In this document: positions 57,316 to 64,000 of the stretch, piece by piece
How positions within the stretch are numbered: the first letter of the stretch is position 1
How the letters are laid out: each line of letters opens with the position of its first letter
NCBI RefSeq assembly: GCF_021290925.1
Contig: NZ_JAJSLX010000001.1
Span: 682,001 to 746,000, forward strand
DNA: 64,000 nt
Source of the DNA: Sessilibacter corallicola
GTDB taxonomy: Bacteria > Pseudomonadota > Gammaproteobacteria > Pseudomonadales > Cellvibrionaceae
Direction: 5' to 3'
Notes under the pieces: generated by a model
What the model saw: only the letters and a program-made list of their open reading frames with translations
What the model was told of the DNA's origin: nothing
The model's database searches: none
Position numbers and translations under genes: made by a program

Positions 57316-59058
57316 ATGAATTCTTTTTTTGAATTCTCAATACTTTACAGCTACCAAAACAGCCCATGTCAGGCCGAGCACTTGATTCGGGGTTTTGTCG
57401 ACAAAAATAAAGGTCGGCCGCCAAAGGTTAACGTCTCAACCGTAGAGAATTCTGAACTTATTCATAATCCGTTGGGTTTGACGTTTGATCTGGTATTTAT
57501 CTCAATGGGCGAGTCAGAAATTAATCGTGTTAACGAGCTGTCGAATCGGTTTTCTGAAACGTCTCCCCGCACGCCGATTATTTTTTTGTTACCGCATAAA
57601 AGTTATGTTTCTACGCTGAATAATCTCAGCCATCAAACGGCCACACTCGATGACATCAATGACGATTTTCTAGCGGAAAAAATTTATAACCATTCACAGC
57701 AACACACCTACCTTTCGAGCACACCGCCGTCGCTGACAATCGATGCTTTAACCGGCTTGGGAAATCGACGCGGCGTGTTTGAGCATTTAAATCACGCCAT
57801 TGAACACAGTCAGTTATATCATTCAGAACTGGTATTACTGTATATTAATTGCGACAACTTCAATGTCATCAATGAAAGTTTGGGCTATCGAAGCGGAGAT
57901 TTATTTTTATCGAGTTTTGCAGGATTGTTACGATCAACCGTAGCGGAGAGTGATTATTTAGCTCGGGTTACCGCCGATGAATTTATGATTGTTATCAATT
58001 CGAATACCGACGCACTTGATATCGCCACACTGATTTCGCAAAAAATCTTGCAAGCGTCTCGCAACGGTGTTTTTCTGTCCACGGGCGAATTCTTAGAAAT
58101 TCCTTGTAGCATTGGCGTCACACTCTACACACCAGAACGAGAACACCTCAGTGCAGAAAACTTAATGCGCGAAGCTCGCATTGCACTCAACAGTGTTAAG
58201 AACCGAGGCGGCAATGCTTTTAAAATATTCCATTCGGACCTTGGCCGTATCGCTGCACGGCGCATTAACTTGTTGAATAAAATCCGAAACGCGCTCCAAC
58301 GCCGGGAGTTTTACCTCAATTACCAGCCTATTATGGATGCCTCCACCGACAGAGTGCGCGGATTCGAAGCTTTGCTGCGCTGGCAATTGCCCGACGGTGA
58401 ACGCATACCGCCGAACGAATTTATTCCGATTTTAGAAGAAACAGGGATGATCCACGTTTTGGGCAGCTGGGTGATCACGCAAGCCTGTGAAGATTTGTCG
58501 CGCATGATTCAATTGCGGGTGATCGATAACCGACATTGGATGAGTGTGAATGTGTCACCCATTCAATTACTCGATCATTCGTTTACCACAAGGCTACAAC
58601 AAAGCCTCAGTCAAACTCAGATCAATCCCAGTCAACTGCACATTGAACTGACCGAGTCGTCTTTGATGGAGAATAGTGAGTTTACGTTAGCGACCTTGGC
58701 AGACATCAAACAGATAGGTTGTCACCTATCATTGGATGATTTTGGTGTGGGTTATTCGTCTATGAATTATTTAAGAATTTTGCCCATTGATACGTTGAAA
58801 ATTGATCAGTCGTTTATTAGAAATTACGAAGGTGACCAATCCGACAAAGCCATTATTAGAACGATGGTTTCTCTGGCCCATAATCTCAGCAAAAAAGTGG
58901 TTGCCGAAGGCGTTGAAACTAAAAAAGTAGCCAATTTTTTGAAGCAACGTCGCTGTGATTATTTGCAGGGTTATCTCTACGCCAAACCGATGTCATTCCC
59001 TGAACTGGTTGAATTCACTCAAGCCAAAAACCACGCACCGAAAGCCGCACGGCTGTGA
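57316..59058 (+). CDS. GGDEF-EAL protein, probable c-di-GMP phosphodiesterase
   Basis: This protein of about 580 residues may start at ATG 57316 or at GTG 57289; neither has a good ribosome site. The first 130 residues look like a degenerate receiver. The GGDEF domain (about 145-310) has RVTADEF in place of GGDEF, so cyclase activity is unlikely. The EAL domain (about 325-580) is intact: GFEALLRWQ, SVNVSP, IELTESSLME, LDDFGVGYSSMNYL, DTLKIDQSF, VVAEGVET and LQGYLYAKP supply all metal and catalytic residues. It should hydrolyse c-di-GMP. It stands divergent from the chemosensory operon. Confidence 0.88.
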   Translation: MNSFFEFSILYSYQNSPCQAEHLIRGFVDKNKGRPPKVNVSTVENSELIHNPLGLTFDLVFISMGESEINRVNELSNRFSETSPRTPIIFLLPHKSYVSTLNNLSHQTATLDDINDDFLAEKIYNHSQQHTYLSSTPPSLTIDALTGLGNRRGVFEHLNHAIEHSQLYHSELVLLYINCDNFNVINESLGYRSGDLFLSSFAGLLRSTVAESDYLARVTADEFMIVINSNTDALDIATLISQKILQASRNGVFLSTGEFLEIPCSIGVTLYTPEREHLSAENLMREARIALNSVKNRGGNAFKIFHSDLGRIAARRINLLNKIRNALQRREFYLNYQPIMDASTDRVRGFEALLRWQLPDGERIPPNEFIPILEETGMIHVLGSWVITQACEDLSRMIQLRVIDNRHWMSVNVSPIQLLDHSFTTRLQQSLSQTQINPSQLHIELTESSLMENSEFTLATLADIKQIGCHLSLDDFGVGYSSMNYLRILPIDTLKIDQSFIRNYEGDQSDKAIIRTMVSLAHNLSKKVVAEGVETKKVANFLKQRRCDYLQGYLYAKPMSFPELVEFTQAKNHAPKAARL

Positions 59059-59274
59059 GCTGACACTTTTATAGTATATACATTACGATAAATACTTTGT
59101 TTTTATTTTGACCGCTCACGCCACAGAACTGCCAATTCCGTTTATCCTTGCCCCTATCTCTATCCTAACCTTTGCGTAAATGGTTATATGCCTGGAAAAT
59201 TAATTGACAATTTTGGTGGTATTTTCTTATTTCTGCGTTTATAGCCTATAGAATACAACCATAGGAATTCTGTC

Positions 59275-60606
59275 TTGATACCTCAAAACTTACAATCAAG
59301 TTACCAACAACATCTTGATGACCAAGTATCTTCCGTCAAAAAAGTTTTGTCACAATCGCAATTTGACCATCTTTTAATTGCTGGCGGCACACTTAACTAC
59401 CGCTTCAGAGACGATACAACTTACCCTTTTCGACTCAATCCTTACCTGGCTCGATTTGCACCATTACAGCATTTTCCCAATTCATGGTTGCTGATCTCAG
59501 CGGATCAATTGAAGCCAAAGCTGTGGCTGTACGAGCCTCAGGATTTTTGGCATAAAGTAGAAACACTGGATTGCGCAACGATAAGCGAAGCATTTGATAT
59601 TGAGGTCACAACCACCAAACCCGATCTCGCTAAACAACTTAACGCAATTTCCGGCAAGATTGCCGCGCTGGGTGATGCTTCTGAATTTGAAGCACTTGAT
59701 ATCGAGATGACAATAAACCCGGAATCAGTCCTAAACGTTTTGGATTACCACTGCGGTAAAAAATCCGAGTACGAAATCGCTTGTCTATCCCACGCTAACA
59801 GGCTCGGTGCAGCAGCACATTGTGCCGCGCGGGATGCGTTTTTCGACGGCGCCAGTGAATATCAGGCGCACCAGGCTTTCTTAAGTGCTATAGATGCCGA
59901 AGACCATCAATTGCCCTACGACAGTATTGTTGCCATCAATCAGAATTCGGCCATTCTGCACTACACTTTTCGAGAACGACAAAAACCACAACCGTCGCAT
60001 TCCATGTTGATTGATGCGGGCGCAAGCTTTCTCGGTTACGGCAGTGATATCACCCGAACCTATTGTAGAGACAGCAATCATCTATTTTCCGACCTCATTC
60101 GCGCGCTGGACGACATTCAACAAAAGATCATTGCATTGATAAAACCCGGCGTGGATTATTTGGACTTGCATGTAAAAACCCATGCAGAAATAACCCAACT
60201 GTTGTGCGACAACCAAATTATTCAATGCTCTGTCGATGAGGCAAGCCAGCACGGGTTAAGCCGCACGTTTTTCCCACACGGGCTGGGCCACTTTTTGGGA
60301 ATACAAGTGCATGACAAAGGCGGTTGGTTTCGCGATGAAAGTGGCGCCGAACGTCAGCCACCAAAAGAACATCCCTTTTTGCGCTTAACTCGCACACTGG
60401 AGCAAGGACATGTGGTTACCATTGAACCGGGTTTGTATTTTATTCCGATGCTGCTCAAACAACTGAAATCATCGAGTGCTGAGCAGCTGATTAACTGGAA
60501 GCTGGTGGAACAATTGACTCCCTTTGGCGGGATTCGAATTGAAGATAATGTATTGGTGACCGACCAAGGCGCAAGAAACCTAACGCGAGAATTTTTAGCG
60601 TACTAA
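59275..60606 (+). CDS. pepQ: Xaa-Pro dipeptidase (prolidase)
   Basis: This 443-residue pita-bread metallopeptidase starts at TTG 59275 with AGGAAT upstream. It has an N-terminal creatinase-like domain and a C-terminal M24 domain. The five metal ligands can be followed in LIDAGASFLGYGSDITRTY (two Asp), FFPHGLGHFLGIQVHD (His), VVTIEPGLYF (Glu) and GIRIEDNVLV (Glu). The length and start match PepQ of gammaproteobacteria. It cleaves X-Pro dipeptides in the cytoplasm and also hydrolyses some organophosphorus esters in known relatives. It ends seven bases from the convergent cyclase gene. Confidence 0.95.
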   Translation: MIPQNLQSSYQQHLDDQVSSVKKVLSQSQFDHLLIAGGTLNYRFRDDTTYPFRLNPYLARFAPLQHFPNSWLLISADQLKPKLWLYEPQDFWHKVETLDCATISEAFDIEVTTTKPDLAKQLNAISGKIAALGDASEFEALDIEMTINPESVLNVLDYHCGKKSEYEIACLSHANRLGAAAHCAARDAFFDGASEYQAHQAFLSAIDAEDHQLPYDSIVAINQNSAILHYTFRERQKPQPSHSMLIDAGASFLGYGSDITRTYCRDSNHLFSDLIRALDDIQQKIIALIKPGVDYLDLHVKTHAEITQLLCDNQIIQCSVDEASQHGLSRTFFPHGLGHFLGIQVHDKGGWFRDESGAERQPPKEHPFLRLTRTLEQGHVVTIEPGLYFIPMLLKQLKSSSAEQLINWKLVEQLTPFGGIRIEDNVLVTDQGARNLTREFLAY

Positions 60607-60613
60607 GCCGTCG

Positions 60614-62146
60614 TTAGCCACTGCCAGAGCCGGTAGTTACCTCTAGGTCGTAACCGTATTCCACTCGGTTGCGACCGTTGTATTTCGCCCGATACATGGC
60701 TTTATCGGCCTCGTTCAGCATTTGCTCAATGGTGCGTCTACGCACCGAAATGGCCACACCGATGCTCACCGTGACATAAAATTGACCACCGGGATAATCA
60801 ATCGGAACGCTTTCAACGGTTTTTCGGATACGCTCTGCGGTTTTTAAAGCCCCGGCACGATCGGTATCGGGCAGTAGGAATCCGAACTCTTCCCCCCCCA
60901 AGCGCGCCACAAAATCGGTGCCTTGGCGCACCAATTCATCAAACGCTACACCGAGGGTCTTCAACGCAGTATCGCCAGTAATGTGACCGTAATCGTCGTT
61001 AACACGCTTGAAGTGATCAATATCCACCAACAACAATGCTAACGACTGACCACTGCGTTCGTTGCGCTGCAATTCCTGATTCACTTGCAGAGTAAACGCC
61101 CGTCGATTAGGCAGGCCAGTAAGATAGTCCGACAGTGCTTGTTGTTCGAGCTTAGCAGCCAAGGCTTCGGTTTCTTCAACCTGTTTTTGCAACTGTTCGG
61201 TGCGTCGAGCAACTGCAAACTCTAGCTGCTGCTTTTGCATATCCAATTCGGCGATCGCTTGGTCTCGGCTTAAACGCATGGAATGCAACACCATGCACGA
61301 TCCCATAATAATGGCCGCGTATATCTGCAAGGCGATAAAGTTGCCGTCGTCGATTTCACGAGCCACCAATGTCGTCACGAATAAACTGCCGGTGAGTATG
61401 ACCACCAGCGAGATGGTCACCATTGCCGTGTTTTTTCGCATCGACAACCACAAACACGCCGGTAACGACAGCAGCATGGCCGGGTACTGACCAAGGCTTT
61501 CGAGGGCGGGCGAGTTGACCAAAAACCACATGATAATCAACACGCTACCGGCAATAATGATGGGCACTACCCGAGCTTTAAACGATAAACCAATCCAACT
61601 CTTTTTATCACTGACCGCTAATAAAAGCGGGCAAAACAGAACGTTGCCGGTGAGATCGGAAAAGAACCAACGGATAAAAATAATTTCGAGATCAATAAGG
61701 TTCAGCGAACGAGTAATAGCAAGCGCTATACAGCCGGTAATTGCCGAGAAAAAGCTCTGAATGGCTGTCGCGCCAAACACCAGGCTTAAAATGGGTTTTA
61801 ACTGGCTAATGTTGTCGTTGCGCCCGCCGAGATAATAATAAGCGGCAGCACCCAACCAGGCGGCAACACCGTTGCATGCGCTGAAAAAGGTAAAGATGGT
61901 TTCATAGGGCATACTAAAAACATGGTATGCCTCTTGGCCGAGAATGACGGGGATAAACCCGAGACGTCCGTAACGAATGAACAGCCAGATACCCACGGCG
62001 CCTGCAGGCCAGATAATGGTAATCTCGTAGGTATCATGCTCAAGAGCATGAGATACAGCAGTAGCCACCCACATCATGCCGACGGTGTAGAGAAACCATC
62101 GGATCGCAGGCCAAATGCCTTGTTTGTATTCCGTACTAAAATCCAT
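60614..62146 (-). CDS. MASE1-type membrane sensor diguanylate cyclase
   Basis: This 510-residue protein has an N-terminal MASE1-like domain of about eight to ten helices (15-300) with IIWPAGAVGIWLFIRYG near 45. A coiled coil (305-335) and a GGDEF domain (340-500) follow. The active site RLGGEEF is intact, and DYLTGLPNRRAF and LLVDIDHFKRVNDDYGH are conserved. The inhibitory RxxD site is not in register: the region reads RQGTD, so product inhibition may be absent. It should make c-di-GMP at the inner membrane in answer to an unknown signal. Confidence 0.92.
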   Translation of the reverse strand: MDFSTEYKQGIWPAIRWFLYTVGMMWVATAVSHALEHDTYEITIIWPAGAVGIWLFIRYGRLGFIPVILGQEAYHVFSMPYETIFTFFSACNGVAAWLGAAAYYYLGGRNDNISQLKPILSLVFGATAIQSFFSAITGCIALAITRSLNLIDLEIIFIRWFFSDLTGNVLFCPLLLAVSDKKSWIGLSFKARVVPIIIAGSVLIIMWFLVNSPALESLGQYPAMLLSLPACLWLSMRKNTAMVTISLVVILTGSLFVTTLVAREIDDGNFIALQIYAAIIMGSCMVLHSMRLSRDQAIAELDMQKQQLEFAVARRTEQLQKQVEETEALAAKLEQQALSDYLTGLPNRRAFTLQVNQELQRNERSGQSLALLLVDIDHFKRVNDDYGHITGDTALKTLGVAFDELVRQGTDFVARLGGEEFGFLLPDTDRAGALKTAERIRKTVESVPIDYPGGQFYVTVSIGVAISVRRRTIEQMLNEADKAMYRAKYNGRNRVEYGYDLEVTTGSGSG

Positions 62147-62483
62147 TGAACGTCCGTCTTACCTCACCGCACTCAAGCAGTTGGCAACGCTGGTCTTGTA
62201 CATATTTTGATAATTTAGCCTGTCGACAATATACGCATGTACCCTCTGTATATTAAAGCTGAGCAGGTGATAAAATGTTCTATGCATTAGCAATAATTAA
62301 AGACCAACTGTAGTAATTATGATAGTTAACGCCATTTATTGCGGCACGAATGATGGTTGTACGCGGCGTTATCGTTAACGCTGCCGGTCGACAAAAAACG
62401 CATCGACCGCTTTTGCGCGTACATTTTCATCAATTTCAATCTGTTTTCGTAATCGTTAAATTCGCTAAATCATATGAAACGAA
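62147..62483. other. intergenic region upstream of the cyclase gene
   Basis: About 340 bp without a gene. GTTAACG-like motifs occur twice, near 62325 and near 62370, in a partly palindromic arrangement that could be an operator for the cyclase gene. This is weak. Confidence 0.45.
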
Positions 62484-64000
62484 TTAGTTTTTGAACGCAT
62501 CATCAACTAATGCTTTTGCATCGGCTTCTAATAGTTTTAGATGCGCTTCATCGACAAAACTTTCTAAGTAAATTTTATAAATATCTTCGGTTCCTGAAGG
62601 CCGAGCCGCGAACCAGCCATTTTCTGTTTCAACTTTTAGGCCACCAATTGACGCGTTATTTCCAGGCGCCTTGGTTAAAATTCGCGTTATAGGATCACCT
62701 GCAAGAGTTTCACCAGCTACATCGCTTTCAGACAGGGAAGACAAACGTTTTTTCTGTTCACCACTGGCGGGAACATCAATGCGTCGATACAGAGGATTGC
62801 CAAAACTTTGCGTGAGGTTTTGATAATGCGTGGCGGGATCACTGCCGGTAACCGCCAAAATTTCGGCGGCCAACAACGCCAGAATTATGCCGTCTTTATC
62901 GGTACTCCAGACTTTGCCATTTTTTCTAAGGAAAGATGCGCCAGCGCTTTCTTCGCCCCCAAACGCTAATTCGCCGTTAAATAATCCGTCGACGTACCAT
63001 TTAAATCCCACCGGCACTTCACATAAATTACGGCCTTTATTACTAACCACTCGGTCAATCATTGCGCTTGATACCAGGGTTTTACCAAACGCCAATTCGC
63101 CAGACCAATCACTTCGATGAGAAATAAGATAATCAATGGCGACTGCTAAATAAGCATTAGGATTCATTAATCCGGTTCCGCGACAGACGATGCCGTGGCG
63201 GTCGTAATCGGGGTCGTTGCCAACGGCAATATCAAAGGAATCTTGCAGCTCCAATAAATTCGCCATTGCATAAGGAGAAGAACAATCCATACGAATTTTG
63301 CCGTCTTTGTCTAACGGCATAAAAGCAAAGCTCGGATCAACTTTAGTGTTAACAACGGTGATATCGAGACCAAAACGTTTAGCAATCGGCTCCCAATACG
63401 CCAAACCAGAACCACCCATTGGATCGACACCAATTTTAATATTGGCCTTTGCGATGGCTTCCATGTCGATAACTTGATCGAGCTCACTGACGTAGTGCTC
63501 AATGTAATCAAACGATTCCACCAAACCTTGAGCTTTCGCAGCATCGAGATTTAATCGTTTAACGTCTTTCAATTCAGACAACAAAATTTCGTTCGCGCGA
63601 TTAGCAACCCAATCGGTAATGTCTTTATCGGCAGGTCCACCCATTGGCGGGTTGTATTTAATTCCGCCGTCTTTTGGCGGATTGTGTGAAGGCGTAATAA
63701 CAATGCCATCGGCAACAGAGCTGTTGTTGTCGTTATGGGTGAGAATTGCGTGTGAAATAACAGGCGTTGGGGTGTAGCCGTTATTGCTGTCGACGCGAAC
63801 CGTCAGACCATTTCCGGTAAGCACTTCAACAACACTGATAAAGGCAGGTTCCGATAACGCGTGGGTGTCTTTACCGATATAAACCGGGCCGGTGATATTT
63901 TGCTGTGTGCGGTGTTCAGCAATGGCTTGGCTAATGGCCAAAATGTGATTTTCATTAAAGGTGGTTTCAAGCGCGCAACCACGGTGACCCGAGGTGCCAA
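62484..64000 (-). CDS. pgm: phosphoglucomutase (alpha-D-glucose type), 5' end outside the window
   Basis: The last 505 codons of a gene that continues past the right edge. The frame stays open upstream of the internal Met, reading GTSGHRG and [13 protein letters not shown], the normal Pgm start region, so the true start lies outside. The active phosphoserine is in [18 protein letters not shown]. The metal loop lies in [13 protein letters not shown], where the third Asp is kept. The substrate loop is [11 protein letters not shown] and the C-terminal phosphate-binding loop is [13 protein letters not shown]. It converts glucose 1-phosphate and glucose 6-phosphate and supplies sugar nucleotides for polysaccharides. 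Confidence 0.95.
   Translation of the reverse strand, partial: GTSGHRGCALETTFNENHILAISQAIAEHRTQQNITGPVYIGKDTHALSEPAFISVVEVLTGNGLTVRVDSNNGYTPTPVISHAILTHNDNNSSVADGIVITPSHNPPKDGGIKYNPPMGGPADKDITDWVANRANEILLSELKDVKRLNLDAAKAQGLVESFDYIEHYVSELDQVIDMEAIAKANIKIGVDPMGGSGLAYWEPIAKRFGLDITVVNTKVDPSFAFMPLDKDGKIRMDCSSPYAMANLLELQDSFDIAVGNDPDYDRHGIVCRGTGLMNPNAYLAVAIDYLISHRSDWSGELAFGKTLVSSAMIDRVVSNKGRNLCEVPVGFKWYVDGLFNGELAFGGEESAGASFLRKNGKVWSTDKDGIILALLAAEILAVTGSDPATHYQNLTQSFGNPLYRRIDVPASGEQKKRLSSLSESDVAGETLAGDPITRILTKAPGNNASIGGLKVETENGWFAARPSGTEDIYKIYLESFVDEAHLKLLEADAKALVDDAFKN

Noticed and set aside
57113-57424. 103-residue - strand frame overlapping the start of the EAL gene
   Set aside because: No ribosome site, overlap with a strong coding gene, and no family recognised.

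Overview
The window looks like chromosomal DNA of an AT-leaning, motile, marine-type gammaproteobacterium. The grounds are an 876-residue TonB-dependent receptor, RND pumps, SelO, AzoR, a YeeN-type YebC protein and a complete chemosensory operon of the kind seen as Pseudomonas aeruginosa Che2 and Vibrio cholerae cluster III. I cannot name a genus. I saw no rRNA, tRNA, transposase, phage gene or CRISPR array. Intergenic regions are AT-rich and often long, and most transcription units end in recognisable hairpins.

Left part (1-13.2 kb): an accessory, possibly biosynthetic region. On the + strand lie an FAD/NAD(P)-binding oxidoreductase, an MFS transporter, an exported GlcG/HbpS-like protein, a LigB/DODA-type dioxygenase, a very divergent alpha/beta-hydrolase, a PEBP-family protein and two small unknown genes. 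Facing them on the - strand is a compact six-gene set: a heme-oxygenase-like (HDO) putative di-iron oxidase, a PLP aminotransferase, a second FAD/NAD(P)-binding oxidoreductase homologous to the first, a cupin, a TauE/SafE exporter and a CCoAOMT-like methyltransferase. The set carries oxidases, a PLP enzyme, a methyltransferase and an exporter. This is the best candidate here for an undescribed pathway, probably making a small amino-acid-derived metabolite. A perfect hairpin separates its first two genes from the last four.

Middle part (13.8-40 kb): mostly housekeeping and envelope genes. They are cysK, selO, azoR facing a CGNR regulator, and an MMPL/RND permease with a LolA-like protein and an outer-membrane barrel in one operon. 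Next come a probable persulfide-sensing ArsR repressor, an ODP-type metallo-beta-lactamase-fold protein, a YebC-family protein, two lipoproteins that together would degrade glutathione (M19 dipeptidase and gamma-glutamyltransferase), an HAE1 RND pump with its adaptor, a half-size TMEM165 protein and a TonB-dependent receptor.

Right part (40.5-64 kb): a - strand signalling operon in the order STAS, CheY, CheA, CheW, CheW, five-PAS receptor, four-PAS receptor, CheR, CheD, CheB, short membrane receptor, STAS and an HsbR-like REC-PP2C-kinase protein. The five-PAS receptor resembles Aer2/DosM heme receptors in every PAS repeat. The operon ends in a partner-switching pair, which suggests an output beyond flagellar rotation. 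Two c-di-GMP genes (an EAL protein and a MASE1-GGDEF cyclase) flank a prolidase, and a phosphoglucomutase runs off the right edge.
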